Assembly (NCBI GenBank): GCA_020444765.1
Contig: JAGRHW010000003.1
Coordinates: 1-34,323, forward strand
Direction: 5' to 3'
From: Gammaproteobacteria bacterium
GTDB lineage: Bacteria > Pseudomonadota > Gammaproteobacteria > Granulosicoccales > Granulosicoccaceae
DNA length: 34,323 nucleotides
Under the pieces are notes generated by a model. The model did not search any database and was not told the DNA's origin. It was given only the letters and a program-made list of their open reading frames with translations. The translations under genes and the position numbers were made by a program. Below, piece after piece: positions 1 to 10,060 of the stretch (the stretch's first letter is position 1; every line of letters starts with the position of its first letter).

Positions 1-782
1 ACGGCGCCCAGGTGGTGTTCGACCAATTCATTTCGAGCGGTGAACGCAAATGGTTGCGCATGTCCGGTCTCGTCTGCCTGCTGCCGCACGGCTATGAAGG
101 GCAGGGGCCCGAGCATTCTTCGGCCCGCCTCGAGCGTTATCTGCAGATGTGCGCCGAAGACAACATGCAGGTCGCCAACTGCACAACGCCGGCCAACTAT
201 TTCCACATCCTGCGCCGGCAGCTGAAGCGTGACATCCGCAAGCCGCTGATCATCATGACGCCGAAGTCGCTGCTCCGGCACAAGCGAGCAACGTCTCCCT
301 TGTCGATGATGGATGCCGGCACGTCATTCCACCGTCTCCTGTGGGATGATGCGGAGATGCAGCCGGACGAGGCGCTGAAGCTCGTCTCCGACGACAAGAT
401 TCGCCGGGTGATCCTTTGCAGCGGCAAGGTCTATTACGATCTGCTGGAAAAACGCCGCGCGGAAGAACTCGAAACGGTGGCGCTGGTGCGTGTCGAGCAG
501 CTCTATCCGTTTCCGTACGACGATGTCAATGCGGAAATAGACGCTTATCCGAATGCCAAGAGTGTCGTCTGGTGTCAGGAAGAGCCGCGTAACCAGGGTG
601 CATGGCGCTCAAACCGGCATCGTATAGAACGGGTGTTGCGAACCGACCAGACACTGGAGTACTGTGGCCGTGACACCTCGGCATCGCCTGCGGCCGGTTA
701 TGCAAGCCTGCATACGCAGCAACAGGCAACACTGGTTCAGGAAGCGCTTGGATTGATCAGCAACGGATCAGGTAAATACTAA
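1..782 (+). CDS. sucA: 2-oxoglutarate dehydrogenase E1 component, C-terminal part
   Basis: The gene enters from the left edge; codons are in frame from base 3, and the true start lies outside the window. E1 is the thiamine-diphosphate enzyme that decarboxylates 2-oxoglutarate and passes the succinyl group to the lipoyl arm of SucB in the TCA cycle. The visible part, about 259 residues, is the C-terminal transketolase-like region. Recognisable SucA blocks are LLPHGYEGQGPEHSSARLER, the MTPKSLLRH stretch, CSGKVYYDLLE, VEQLYPFP and WCQEEPRNQGAW, near the end GRDTSASPAAGY. It is followed 33 bases later by sucB on the same strand. The identification is secure from these blocks; only the length cannot be judged. 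Confidence 0.97.
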   Translation, partial: GAQVVFDQFISSGERKWLRMSGLVCLLPHGYEGQGPEHSSARLERYLQMCAEDNMQVANCTTPANYFHILRRQLKRDIRKPLIIMTPKSLLRHKRATSPLSMMDAGTSFHRLLWDDAEMQPDEALKLVSDDKIRRVILCSGKVYYDLLEKRRAEELETVALVRVEQLYPFPYDDVNAEIDAYPNAKSVVWCQEEPRNQGAWRSNRHRIERVLRTDQTLEYCGRDTSASPAAGYASLHTQQQATLVQEALGLISNGSGKY

Positions 783-815
783 CTCCCAATAAACCAAACA
801 AACAGGAAATCGCTA

Positions 816-2048
816 ATGAGTACCGACATCAAAGTGCCGACATTGCCGGAATCGGTGACCGACGCCACTATCGTTGCCTGGCATAAAAAACCCGGTGAGG
901 CGGTCAGCCGGGACGACGTTCTGGTCGACGTGGAAACTGACAAGGTCGTGCTTGAGGTGCCAGCACCGCACGACGGCGTTCTGGAGTCCATCGTCGAGGA
1001 CGAAGGTTCGGTCGTGGTCGCGGATCAGTTATTGGGAACCCTGAAGGAAGGCGCGGCGCAAGCCAGCGACAGTGGCGATGAAGAAAGCGCTGAGGAACCG
1101 GCGGCTGAAGGGAAAGGCGGCGCGACCAGTCCATCGGTCAGAAAAATGCTGGACGAACACGGCCTGAGCGCGGCCGATATCAAAGGTAGCGGCAGCAAGG
1201 GGCGAATCACCCAGGCGGATGTGCAGGCGCACCTGGACTCTCAGGCAGCGGCACCTGCGGCCAAACCGGCTGCTGCCAAGCAGGCACCCGCACCGGCCGC
1301 GCCTGCCCCGGCGGCGGCCAGGATCGTGCCGGCCGTGGCCGACGGTGAGCGGGCCGAGCGGCGCGTACCCATGACGCGCTTGCGCGCCAAGATCGCCGAG
1401 CGCTTGTTGCACGCGACCCAAAGCACCGCCATGCTGACGACATTCAACGAAGTCAACATGAAACCGCTGATTGATCTGCGCGGCAAATACAAAGACTCCT
1501 TTGAAAAAGTGCACGGTGTGCGGCTCGGCTTTATGTCGCTGTTTGTCAAAGCGGCCGCTGAAGCGCTCAAGCGTTTTCCGGAAGTCAACGCCTCGATCGA
1601 CGGCGACGATATCGTTTATCATGGTTACTGCGATATCGGTGTTGCCGTGTCGTCGGATCGCGGGCTGGTGGTGCCGGTGTTGCGGGACGTCGAACACATG
1701 ACAATGGCGGACATCGAAGGCACGATCGCCGCCTTCGGTCAGAAGGCCCGCGACGGCAAGCTGTCCATCGAGGAAATGACCGGCGGAACCTTTACCATCT
1801 CCAACGGCGGAGTATTCGGGTCATTGCTGTCGACGCCCATCCTGAATCCACCGCAAAGCGCGATTCTCGGCATGCACGCCACTCAGGATCGTCCGGTCGT
1901 CGAGAATGGCGAAATCGTTATTCGTCCGATGATGTATATCGCCATGTCATATGACCATCGTATTGTCGACGGTAAGGGCGCGGTGACATTCCTCAAGACG
2001 ATCAAGGAACTTGTTGAAGAGCCGGCGAAAATTCTGCTCGACATCTGA
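816..2048 (+). CDS. sucB: 2-oxoglutarate dehydrogenase E2, dihydrolipoyllysine succinyltransferase
   Basis: The 410-residue protein has the standard E2 layout. An N-terminal lipoyl domain (about 3-76) carries the lipoyl lysine K43 in the motif [14 protein letters not shown] peripheral-subunit binding domain follows at about 103-140 ([20 protein letters not shown]). An Ala/Pro-rich flexible linker (about 142-170) leads to the catalytic acyltransferase domain, which ends in [13 protein letters not shown] with active-site H381 and D385. It transfers succinyl from lipoamide to CoA and forms the core of the 2-oxoglutarate dehydrogenase complex. The start ATG has a purine-rich AGGAAA about 9 bases upstream. 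It lies between sucA and lpd in one operon, as in pseudomonads. Confidence 0.98.
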   Translation: MSTDIKVPTLPESVTDATIVAWHKKPGEAVSRDDVLVDVETDKVVLEVPAPHDGVLESIVEDEGSVVVADQLLGTLKEGAAQASDSGDEESAEEPAAEGKGGATSPSVRKMLDEHGLSAADIKGSGSKGRITQADVQAHLDSQAAAPAAKPAAAKQAPAPAAPAPAAARIVPAVADGERAERRVPMTRLRAKIAERLLHATQSTAMLTTFNEVNMKPLIDLRGKYKDSFEKVHGVRLGFMSLFVKAAAEALKRFPEVNASIDGDDIVYHGYCDIGVAVSSDRGLVVPVLRDVEHMTMADIEGTIAAFGQKARDGKLSIEEMTGGTFTISNGGVFGSLLSTPILNPPQSAILGMHATQDRPVVENGEIVIRPMMYIAMSYDHRIVDGKGAVTFLKTIKELVEEPAKILLDI

Positions 2049-2110
2049 TCAGCGGCATTAAACATCCGAACAGGGTAAACAGTTTCACTAAATCCAGGGG
2101 GTAAGTTTAA

Positions 2111-3553
<1,443 letters not shown>

Positions 3554-3571
3554 ATAGAACGGGACATAACA

Positions 3572-4741
3572 ATGAATCTTCATGAATATCAGGCAAAAGA
3601 ACTGTTCGGCAGTTACAACATGCCGGTGCCGAACGGCATTGTGGTCAGCAGCGGTGAGGAAGCCGCCAGTGCCGCCGATAAACTGACTACCGAAAAAGTC
3701 GTCGTCAAGGCCCAGGTGCATGCCGGCGGACGCGGCAAGGCCGGCGGGGTCAAACTTGTAGACACTGCGGATGAAGCCCGAAAGGTCGCCGAGAGCCTTC
3801 TCGGAACGCGTCTGGTCACTTACCAGACCGACGCAAGCGGGCAGCCGATCAATCAGGTTCTCATCGAGGAAACCTGCAATATCGCCAATGAGCTTTATCT
3901 TGGCGCCGTTATCGATCGTGCCAGTCAGCGCGTGGTGTTCATGGCGTCCACGGAAGGCGGCGTCGAAATCGAAAAAGTCGCTGAGGAAACGCCTGAGAAA
4001 ATTCTCAAGGCGACCGTTAACCCGATGCTTGGAATCATGCCCTATCAGTGCCGTGAGCTGGCCTTTGGTCTCGGCCTCGAGGGCAAGCAGATCAAGCAGT
4101 TCAGCCAGTTGCTGAGCGGGCTTGCCAAACTTTTTGTCGAAAAGGATCTGGCGCTGGTCGAGGTCAACCCGCTGGTGATCACTGCTGAAGGCGATCTGTT
4201 GTGCCTGGACGGCAAGATCAACATCGACAGCAATGCCATGTACCGTCATCCAGAACTCGAAGCCATGCGTGACAAGTCACAGGAAGACGAGCGCGAGCTG
4301 CGCGCCTCCGAGTGGGATCTCAACTACGTTGCTCTGGAAGGTAATATCGGTTGCATGGTCAATGGTGCCGGACTTGCAATGGCAACCATGGACATCATCA
4401 AACTGCATGGCGGCAAGCCGGCAAACTTTCTGGATGTCGGCGGCGGCGCGACCAAGGAGCGTGTGGCCGAAGCTTTAAAAATCATCCTCTCCGATCCGGA
4501 CGTCAAGGCGATTCTGGTGAATATCTTCGGTGGCATCGTACGTTGCGATCTGATCGCCGAAGGTGTTATCGCGGCCGTGGCGGAAGTCGGCATAACGATT
4601 CCGGTGGTGGTGCGTCTCGAAGGCACGAAAGCGGCGGAAGGTATCCAATTACTCGATAACAGTGGCCTGAACCTGATTTCGGCCAGCAGTCTTACCGAAG
4701 CTGCCCTCAAGGTGATCGAAGCAGAAGGAGGTGCGAAATGA
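3572..4741 (+). CDS. sucC: Succinyl-CoA synthetase beta subunit (ADP-forming)
   Basis: The 389-residue protein matches the usual length. The N-terminal [12 protein letters not shown] is the family signature. An ATP-grasp region covers about 1-240, including [19 protein letters not shown] and the metal-binding VEVNPLVI. The C-terminal CoA-ligase-like domain contains [18 protein letters not shown] and [10 protein letters not shown]. With SucD it converts succinyl-CoA and ADP to succinate, CoA and ATP. The stop overlaps the sucD start by 4 bases (ATGA), consistent with coupled translation and equal subunit amounts. Confidence 0.98.
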   Translation: MNLHEYQAKELFGSYNMPVPNGIVVSSGEEAASAADKLTTEKVVVKAQVHAGGRGKAGGVKLVDTADEARKVAESLLGTRLVTYQTDASGQPINQVLIEETCNIANELYLGAVIDRASQRVVFMASTEGGVEIEKVAEETPEKILKATVNPMLGIMPYQCRELAFGLGLEGKQIKQFSQLLSGLAKLFVEKDLALVEVNPLVITAEGDLLCLDGKINIDSNAMYRHPELEAMRDKSQEDERELRASEWDLNYVALEGNIGCMVNGAGLAMATMDIIKLHGGKPANFLDVGGGATKERVAEALKIILSDPDVKAILVNIFGGIVRCDLIAEGVIAAVAEVGITIPVVVRLEGTKAAEGIQLLDNSGLNLISASSLTEAALKVIEAEGGAK

Positions 4742-5610
4742 GCGTACTGGTCAACAAAAATACACGAGTCATCTGCCAGGGATTTACCGGTAAACAAGGT
4801 ACTTTCCATTCCGAGCAGGCCATCGACTACGGCACGAAAATGGTCGGCGGTGTCACCCCTGGCAAAGGTGGTGAAAAGCATCTGGGACTGCCCGTTTTTA
4901 ACACCGTGCGCGACGCGATTGATGAAACCGGCGCCGATGCCAGCGTTATCTATGTCCCCGCACCGTTTTGCAAGGACTCCATCGTCGAAGCCGCCGACTG
5001 TGGCGTACCGCTGATCGTTTGTATTACCGAAGGAATTCCGACGCTGGACATGCTCGAAGCGCGTATTGCGGTCGAGCAAAACGGTGTCCGTCTTATCGGC
5101 CCCAACTGCCCGGGTATTATCACACCGGGAGAATGCAAGATCGGTATCATGCCCGGTTCAATCCATATGCCCGGCAAGGTCGGCATCGTATCCCGCTCGG
5201 GAACGCTGACTTATGAATGCGTCAAGCAGACCAGTGATCTCAAGTACGGGCAGAGCACCTGTATCGGTATCGGTGGCGATCCGATCCCGGGCACCAGCTT
5301 TATCGATGCCCTGAAACTGTTCAATGAAGACCCGCAGACTGAAGCTATTCTGATGGTCGGCGAGATCGGTGGTACCGCCGAGGAAGAGGCCGCCGAGTTT
5401 ATCAAGCAATACGTGAAAAAGCCGGTCGCGGCCTACATTGCCGGTGTCACCGCACCGCCGGGCAAACGCATGGGGCATGCCGGCGCGATCATCGCTGGAG
5501 GCAAGGGTACAGCGGATGACAAATTCGCCGCACTCGAGGCCGCGGGCGTTACGATCACCCGCTCGCCGGGCGAGTTGGGACTGGCCGTGCAAAAGGCAAC
5601 CGGCTGGTAA
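4738..5610 (+). CDS. sucD: Succinyl-CoA synthetase alpha subunit
   Basis: The 290-residue protein carries the CoA-binding N-terminal Rossmann domain (about 1-125, with [17 protein letters not shown] and [10 protein letters not shown]). The C-terminal ligase domain has the phosphorylated histidine H247 in [12 protein letters not shown], matching the catalytic His of characterised enzymes. It pairs with SucC. A ribosome binding site AGGAGG lies inside the end of sucC, just before the overlapping ATG. It is the last gene of the operon and is followed by a strong hairpin. Confidence 0.98.
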   Translation: MSVLVNKNTRVICQGFTGKQGTFHSEQAIDYGTKMVGGVTPGKGGEKHLGLPVFNTVRDAIDETGADASVIYVPAPFCKDSIVEAADCGVPLIVCITEGIPTLDMLEARIAVEQNGVRLIGPNCPGIITPGECKIGIMPGSIHMPGKVGIVSRSGTLTYECVKQTSDLKYGQSTCIGIGGDPIPGTSFIDALKLFNEDPQTEAILMVGEIGGTAEEEAAEFIKQYVKKPVAAYIAGVTAPPGKRMGHAGAIIAGGKGTADDKFAALEAAGVTITRSPGELGLAVQKATGW

Positions 5611-5623
5611 GCCAGGCCTCTCA

Positions 5624-5653
5624 CCGCCGCGAAGTCTTCGCGGCGGTTTAATT
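5624..5653. terminator. Bidirectional intrinsic terminator between sucD and yaiI
   Basis: A perfect inverted repeat lies at 5624-5634 and 5636-5646 (arm CCGCCGCGAAG), with a short loop, 14 bases after the sucD stop. It is followed by TTTAATTT on the plus strand. The convergent gene on the minus strand ends at 5648, so the hairpin can serve both transcripts. The T tract is modest, but the stem is long and GC-rich. Confidence 0.8.
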
Positions 5654-6103
5654 TCCTCCGGAATATCTGGCCAGTAACCGGTCGAGATGATCCGCGAATT
5701 TTTTCCGGTCGGACTGGTTCAGCGCCGGCGGACCGCCGGTGTTGATACCGCTGGCGCGCAGGGTATCCATAAAGTCCCGCACATTCAGTCGCGCGCGAAT
5801 ATTTTCCGTGGTATACAGCTCTCCACGGGGACTCAAGGCATGAGCGCCTTTTTCGATAGCTTCTGCCGCCAGCGGAATATCACTGCTGATAAGCAGGTCG
5901 CCGGCTTCAAGGCGTTGCAGGATTTCATTGTCAGCCACATCGAATCCATGCTGAACCTGCATAAAACGGATAAAGCGCGAGCGGGGAATCTGCAGGGTAT
6001 GATTGGCAACCAGCGTGGTAGGGATTTTTTTTCGCTCCGCCGCGCGATACAGAATTTCCTTGATCACCACCGGGCAGGCATCCGCGTCAACCCATATTTT
6101 CAT
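5648..6103 (-). CDS. YaiI/YqxD family protein (UPF0178, DUF188)
   Basis: The 151-residue protein has the family N-terminus [18 protein letters not shown], the middle [18 protein letters not shown] block and the [13 protein letters not shown] stretch typical of the YaiI/YqxD family. The fold is related to PIN/NYN-type nucleases, and the conserved aspartates of the DADACP motif sit where such enzymes bind metal, but the cellular role of the family is not established. The start is supported by AGGAG seven bases upstream on the minus strand. The gene is convergent with sucD, and no partner in the neighbourhood suggests a function. Confidence 0.88.
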   Translation of the reverse strand: MKIWVDADACPVVIKEILYRAAERKKIPTTLVANHTLQIPRSRFIRFMQVQHGFDVADNEILQRLEAGDLLISSDIPLAAEAIEKGAHALSPRGELYTTENIRARLNVRDFMDTLRASGINTGGPPALNQSDRKKFADHLDRLLARYSGGN

Positions 6104-6210
6104 AACGTCTCCTAACTGCTGCCCGGCCGTGGGTTCTCATAAAGGTATCAATTAATACAACACAACAGCCTGCTTCGTGGTGAGCGATTGAACGCCGGCA
6201 GAACCCACTG

Positions 6211-6609
6211 TCAATGATTTCCCAGACGTTTGGCATTGGCCACCGCGCGGCGATGCACCGGTGCCAGGCCTTTACCGAGAATGTTACTGGCTGTGCGCTG
6301 AAGATAGTCGGTATGCGCCGGCGCGTTGAGAAGGTTGAAGGGTGAACAGGACCAGAAGGAATCGAACAGACACCGGGACAGTTGCTGATTGGCCCGCAGC
6401 GCCTCAAATGTCATGGCGGACCAGGACTCATGAAAAGCGATCATCTTCTCTGTCCACATCATGTTCATCTCCCGCAGATCCCGGGCGGACGGATTCGGAC
6501 CGGCCAGCATCATAAGCGATAAACGTTGCATGACAACCTGTGGAACAGCCATGGACAGTTCGGCCAGCTGGTTGGTTACGGATCGGGAAGGGCGCTTTCG
6601 GTAAGTCAT
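6211..6609 (-). CDS. Phasin-like polyhydroxyalkanoate granule-associated protein
   Basis: The 132-residue protein is largely helical and amphipathic. Its blocks VPQVVMQRLSLMMLAGPNPSARD, WTEKMIAFHESW and FEALRANQQL resemble the small granule-associated phasin family seen in PHA-forming proteobacteria (my recognition of the pattern, not a database match). Phasins coat polyhydroxyalkanoate granules. No PHA synthase or other PHA gene is in the window. AGGA lies six bases before the ATG on the minus strand. The function is tentative; 'conserved hypothetical helical protein' is the safe alternative. Confidence 0.55.
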   Translation of the reverse strand: MTYRKRPSRSVTNQLAELSMAVPQVVMQRLSLMMLAGPNPSARDLREMNMMWTEKMIAFHESWSAMTFEALRANQQLSRCLFDSFWSCSPFNLLNAPAHTDYLQRTASNILGKGLAPVHRRAVANAKRLGNH

Positions 6610-6700
6610 GGCTATCCTGGTAGTAAGCAGTATTGCAAGAGGTTCAGTTTACAGGAATCAATGCCGCCGTTCCGTCTTGATGGTCGCAAAGTGCGTGTTT

Positions 6701-6946
6701 TCAGGACTTGGCTGTCAGCTCTTTTGCCCGCTCGATAGCGCCGCGAATGGCATTTTTCGCCTGCGGACTGTTTTTCCAGCAGCTGGTATGCAGCATATCG
6801 GCGACGGTTCTGGTGATTTCGTCCACCGTAAAGTGGCTCAACTGCTCGCAGGAGTCGATGCCGATTTCCTCCAGCCGGCTGATAACCGTCGGGCCGACGC
6901 CCTTGATTGCGAGCAAGGCCTGTTTTTCCTGTTCCGAAAATCCCAT
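6701..6946 (-). CDS. Small helix-hairpin-helix protein
   Basis: About 81 residues, starting MGFSEQEKQALLAIKGVG. I chose the ATG at 6946 because GGAG lies six bases before it; an in-frame ATG at 6985 would add 13 residues but has weaker support. Residues about 8-30 (LLAIKGVGPTVISRLEEIGI) form a helix-hairpin-helix with the GVGP turn, which usually contacts the DNA backbone. The rest (ADMLHTSCWKNSPQAKNAI) resembles the small HhH proteins often annotated as 'pathogenicity locus' (Cdd1-like). Function is unknown. The roughly 210 bases between it and the next plus-strand gene hold no recognisable gene. Confidence 0.65.
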   Translation of the reverse strand: MGFSEQEKQALLAIKGVGPTVISRLEEIGIDSCEQLSHFTVDEITRTVADMLHTSCWKNSPQAKNAIRGAIERAKELTAKS

Positions 6947-7157
6947 CGTTGTCTCCGGCAAGCTCTTTTGCGGTCTGCTGGTCATTTTAACACCGCGATG
7001 CCTTTCAGTCTCACAGGGGTCGGACGTGATGGATGTTTTACCGTGGTGTATCGGGCTTGTAATGATTACCTGGCGGGTTCTGCTAAGGTATAGTTGTGAG
7101 TGTGTTTTTCACTGAGTTTATCTTTGCAAGATATGACAAACAGATGACAAGAGGCTG

Positions 7158-7811
7158 ATGAACGTATTCCTCGATCTTGATGGCACGCTTACCGACCCAG
7201 GGCCGGGCTTTGTCAGGTCCATCGGTCATGCACTCGATAAACTGGGCGTAGCAACACCGCCGGAGGCCGATATCGTTTCGCATATCGGGCCACCGCTTGA
7301 GGAAACGCTTGCCAAACTGCTCGGACCGGACTCGCTGGCGCTTGTCCCCGAGGCGGTACGTTGGTATCGCGAGCGCTATTTCGCCGTCGGACTTTATGAA
7401 AACACGGTTTACGACGGTATTTATGAAGCCTTGCAGGCCATCAAAAGCAGCGGCGCCAGAATGTTTCTTGCCACGGCAAAACCGACCCGCGTTGCTGCAA
7501 GAATCCTCAGACATTTTGAGCTGGACGGTTTTTTCGAGGCCTGCTACGGCAGCGAGCTTGACGGCACGAACTCGGATAAACGGGATCTGCTCAAGTATCT
7601 GCTGGCCCGTGAAACCCTGAATCCGGCGGACTCGGTTATGGTCGGTGACCGCTCGCACGATGTCCGTGCGGCCCTGGCAAACGGGGTCCGGTCGCTGGCC
7701 GTGTTGTGGGGCTACGGTTCGCTGCCGGAACTTCAGGAGGCCGGGGCGGAGCAGATCATTCGCGAACCGGTTCAGTTGGCGGACGCCGTTCTCATTACCA
7801 GCAGATCCTGA
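7158..7811 (+). CDS. HAD-superfamily hydrolase, phosphoglycolate phosphatase-like
   Basis: The 217-residue subfamily IA HAD hydrolase has motif I FLDLDGTLTD (nucleophile D6, acid D8), a helical cap region (about 15-85), motif II/III FLATAKPTRVA, and motif IV VMVGDRSHDVRAAL with the metal-binding aspartates. It most resembles Gph/PpaX-type phosphatases, which act on small phosphate esters such as 2-phosphoglycolate or pyrophosphate; the substrate cannot be fixed from sequence. It is followed 7 bases later by a histidine phosphatase gene, so two unrelated phosphatases appear to be co-transcribed. Confidence 0.85.
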   Translation: MNVFLDLDGTLTDPGPGFVRSIGHALDKLGVATPPEADIVSHIGPPLEETLAKLLGPDSLALVPEAVRWYRERYFAVGLYENTVYDGIYEALQAIKSSGARMFLATAKPTRVAARILRHFELDGFFEACYGSELDGTNSDKRDLLKYLLARETLNPADSVMVGDRSHDVRAALANGVRSLAVLWGYGSLPELQEAGAEQIIREPVQLADAVLITSRS

Positions 7812-7818
7812 ATAACAA

Positions 7819-8385
7819 ATGAAAATCACCTTGTTAAGGCACGGACAACCGGATTTCAAGCTGGCCGGCTATGCAAAAGCGGCCGATCTGGCCAGTATGG
7901 CAAGTGCTTATGATCGGGCCGGTATTGCCGATTCGCCGCCGCCTGAAGTAATACAAGCTGTGTCGGACCATCAGCGTATCTGCTGCAGCGATTTACGTCG
8001 GGCCACCGAATCAGCGCAAGCACTTGGATTTTCCGTTTCGCAGGTACAAACAAGCCGGCTCTTTCGTGAAACGGCTATCCCGCATTTCGATCGGGGCGCT
8101 GTTTACTTGCCGGTCAGCGTCTGGCTGGTGTTGTTGCGGGCATTTTGGTTTGCCGGCTTTTCAAAAAACGGAGAATCTTTCCAGGCTATGAAACTACGCG
8201 CCAGTGCCGCCTCCGACCGACTGATGGTACTGGCGTCGGAGTATCAGAATGTTTTGCTGGTCGGGCACGGATTTCTAAATCGTTATATCGCCGTGAATCT
8301 GCTACAGGCCGGCTGGTCGGGGCCTCGTGCCATCAACCAGAAATACTGGTCGTACGCCAGTTATGAATATCTTCCGGCACGATGA
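7819..8385 (+). CDS. Histidine phosphatase family protein
   Basis: The 188-residue protein starts MKITLLRHGQPDF, the RHG motif with the phosphorylated histidine H8. It also has the second conserved arginine context SDLRRATESA, a likely acidic residue in FRETAIPHFD, and the second catalytic histidine in LLVGHGFLNRY. A hydrophobic stretch VWLVLLRAFWFAGF in the middle is unusual for soluble members. The family removes phosphate from small molecules or proteins. It is probably co-transcribed with the HAD phosphatase directly upstream. The remnant of a glutamate racemase gene begins 9 bases after its stop. Confidence 0.8.
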   Translation: MKITLLRHGQPDFKLAGYAKAADLASMASAYDRAGIADSPPPEVIQAVSDHQRICCSDLRRATESAQALGFSVSQVQTSRLFRETAIPHFDRGAVYLPVSVWLVLLRAFWFAGFSKNGESFQAMKLRASAASDRLMVLASEYQNVLLVGHGFLNRYIAVNLLQAGWSGPRAINQKYWSYASYEYLPAR

Positions 8386-8394
8386 ATCCATAAT

Positions 8395-8491
8395 ATGATC
8401 AATGCGCAACCCATCGGAATTATCGATTCGGGTGTTGGCGGCCTGTCCATAGCACGCCGGATTCGCGAAATACTGCCATGAAAGTCTGCTT
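8395..8491 (+). pseudogene. murI: Glutamate racemase N-terminal remnant (frameshifted)
   Basis: From ATG at 8395 a 28-codon frame ends at TGA 8479-8481. It contains IGIIDSGVGGLSIARRI, the N-terminal signature of glutamate racemase with its catalytic-region Asp-Ser. Directly after the last in-frame residues ILP, the next frame (from 8477) reads His-Glu-Ser-Leu-Leu, which fits the usual continuation of MurI (LPxENLLY). The simplest reading is loss of one base followed by a large deletion. Nothing MurI-like follows; the next 30 bases lead straight into the end of the SMR gene on the other strand. MurI makes D-glutamate for peptidoglycan, so a functional copy should exist elsewhere. Confidence 0.75.
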
Positions 8492-8523
8492 CCCAGGTAC
8501 CTGACCGGTAAAGCCGACAAGTC

Positions 8524-8853
8524 TCAATGACCGGCGGTTTTTGAAAATACATTGATCACCACGACGCCCGACACAATCAAGCCGATACCGAGCAGGGCCG
8601 GAAAATCCGGAATCTCCTTATACAAAACGGCGCCGATCACGACCACCAGTACTATGCCAAGCCCGGCCCAGACCGCGTAAGCGATGCCGACCGGAATCGA
8701 GCGCAACACCAGCGACAAAAGATAAATCGCAAGCGCGTAACCCGCGACAACGATGATGCTGGGAACCGGCCGGGTAAATCCCTCCGATGCCTTGAGCGCG
8801 CTGGTGCCGACCACTTCGGCGATGATGGCAATCGCCAGATACAGATAGGCCAT
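8524..8853 (-). CDS. EmrE-type small multidrug resistance transporter
   Basis: The 109-residue protein with four membrane helices starts MAYLYLAIAIIAEVVGTSAL. It keeps the membrane-embedded glutamate (E13) that couples proton and drug binding, the ASEGFTRPVPS loop, and the W62 context IAYAVWAGLGIVLV typical of the Emr/Qac branch rather than the guanidinium exporter branch. The start at 8853 is one base after the stop of the upstream PaiB-like gene, so the two are co-transcribed and probably coupled. A longer frame upstream of this ATG only reads through the neighbouring gene in another frame. Confidence 0.9.
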   Translation of the reverse strand: MAYLYLAIAIIAEVVGTSALKASEGFTRPVPSIIVVAGYALAIYLLSLVLRSIPVGIAYAVWAGLGIVLVVVIGAVLYKEIPDFPALLGIGLIVSGVVVINVFSKTAGH

Positions 8854-8854
8854 A

Positions 8855-9496
8855 TCAGGATTTCTTCGGGCTGCCCGACTGCATGAGTTCGGCGAATTCC
8901 CGGGCCCGGCCATCCGGACTGGCGGATAATCCTTCAACCACACCTTGAAGGTTGCACTCAGGCTGGTTCTGACTCGCCTTCCATTTGCCCTTGAGATCGA
9001 CGACTTCAATTTCAAAGCCGCTGATTGCGCCAAGCATCTTTTCGGTGTAGTCACTGGGCGCGTCGTTTATCGACCACGGCTTTCCCTGGGAGGCTTCCTG
9101 CTCATCGGTCAGGTGGTGGAGAAAATCCAGCTTCCAGTCATCATCATCGATGTAACGAATGGTGCCGGAGGCGTGCACCGTGACGTAATTCCAGGTCGGC
9201 ACGACCTTGCCGTGCTCCTGTTTGGTCTGATACCAATTGGGTGAAATATACGCATCTGCGCCATGAAAGATTGCCAGCACATCATCCGACAGGCGCTCCT
9301 TGCGCATCGGATTGGCCTTTGCCAGATGGCCTTGCAGGATCAACTGCGACGATGCAGAGCGCGTCAGCCGCAAAGGAATATGATTGGCGCTGAGTCCGGC
9401 CTGAGTGTTGACGACCACAGTTGCCAGCGGATGATTGCGGATCAGCGCCTCAAGCGCCGCTTGATCCTGTTGAGCAAAAAGTTTCGGGATGTACAT
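8855..9496 (-). CDS. PaiB-family FMN-binding protein
   Basis: The 213-residue protein starts MYIPKLFAQQDQAALEALI and contains HPLATVVVN, SANHIPLRL, AIFHGADAYISPNWYQTK and VPTWNYVTVHASG. These blocks are characteristic of the PaiB family, which has a split-barrel FMN-binding fold. PaiB was first described as a negative regulator in Bacillus, but most members lack a known DNA-binding region and may be flavin-linked enzymes. It is the first gene of a two-gene unit with the SMR pump that follows one base later, so a link with export or detoxification is possible but unproven. Confidence 0.85.
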   Translation of the reverse strand: MYIPKLFAQQDQAALEALIRNHPLATVVVNTQAGLSANHIPLRLTRSASSQLILQGHLAKANPMRKERLSDDVLAIFHGADAYISPNWYQTKQEHGKVVPTWNYVTVHASGTIRYIDDDDWKLDFLHHLTDEQEASQGKPWSINDAPSDYTEKMLGAISGFEIEVVDLKGKWKASQNQPECNLQGVVEGLSASPDGRAREFAELMQSGSPKKS

Positions 9497-9558
9497 GGGG
9501 TTGTTGTCACGGCCGGAAGTTTGTCCCGCAGTGTACCTTGATTGAACGGCCCTGGCAC

Positions 9559-9576
9559 CCCGGCGCGCTGGCCGGG
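9559..9576. terminator. Possible terminator hairpin after the small anchored protein
   Basis: A 6-bp GC-only inverted repeat (CCCGGC, six-base loop, GCCGGG) sits just past the minus-strand stop at 9581. There is no T tract, so it is either a weak terminator or an RNA-stabilising hairpin. Confidence 0.3.
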
Positions 9577-9580
9577 CCGA

Positions 9581-9895
9581 TCAGTCCTTCGCTTGTGCCA
9601 GCAGCTGCCGCTCGTCAGTGTAATCGATCAGCATATCAATGAGGGCCAGTCGCAAATCTTCAATGGCGGCCAGCAGAGAGTGCGTCAGCGGGTGATCGGA
9701 GACGGTCTGCATTATGTCATCGAGTTTGATCGACGTGGCGAGTTGGGATGCGCTATCGCGCAGTTCCGCGATCTCGGAATCCGTCGGTGCTGGTGGCAGA
9801 TAAGGCGCAAGTGCCTGGTTCTTTTCCGAATAGGGATCGCCGATATAAAGTACGGCGAGGACCAGCAGTAAGGCGGTTAAAAGTTTGTTGAACAT
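9581..9895 (-). CDS. Small membrane-anchored protein of unknown function
   Basis: The 104-residue protein starts MFNKLLTALLLVLAVLYIGDPYSE. Residues about 4-18 form one hydrophobic segment, a signal anchor or uncleaved signal peptide, and no lipobox cysteine is visible. The remaining roughly 80 residues are predicted helical and hydrophilic, with DSEIAELRDSASQLATSIK and LLAAIEDLRLALIDMLIDY, suggesting a periplasmic coiled-coil-like domain. I do not recognise a family. An in-frame ATG at 10024 would place the hydrophobic segment internally and is unlikely. No strong ribosome binding site precedes 9895. Confidence 0.6.
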   Translation of the reverse strand: MFNKLLTALLLVLAVLYIGDPYSEKNQALAPYLPPAPTDSEIAELRDSASQLATSIKLDDIMQTVSDHPLTHSLLAAIEDLRLALIDMLIDYTDERQLLAQAKD

Positions 9896-10027
9896 CTTGT
9901 TTGTTTCGTTACGGGTTGGTGGAGACCGGTTTTTGCAGCTTGCTTCTGGAATGACCGGGCAGGCCGACCCGAATCGGACCTCAATGAGTAAACGTCTGAA
10001 TTTTAAATCGAAAACCGGCCGCAAAAC

Positions 10028-10042
10028 TGTGAAATATTCACA
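10028..10042. repeat. 15-bp palindrome between glycosyltransferase and small gene
   Basis: TGTGAA-ATA-TTCACA is a perfect inverted repeat with 6-bp arms, placed after the end of the glycosyltransferase gene and about 130 bases before the next gene on the minus strand. It could be a regulator site, or a weak terminator, since GTTTT follows it on the minus strand. It resembles a CRP site, but the two half sites are one base too close. Confidence 0.4.
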
Positions 10043-10060
10043 TTCGACAAGGTGGCGCGC

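Noticed and set aside
8854..9054. N-terminal extension of the SMR transporter
   Set aside because: It overlaps the PaiB-like gene out of frame, and the protein from 8853 has exactly the family length.
10028..10042. Palindrome as a CRP binding site
   Set aside because: CRP half sites are separated by six bases; here TGTGA and TCACA are five apart.
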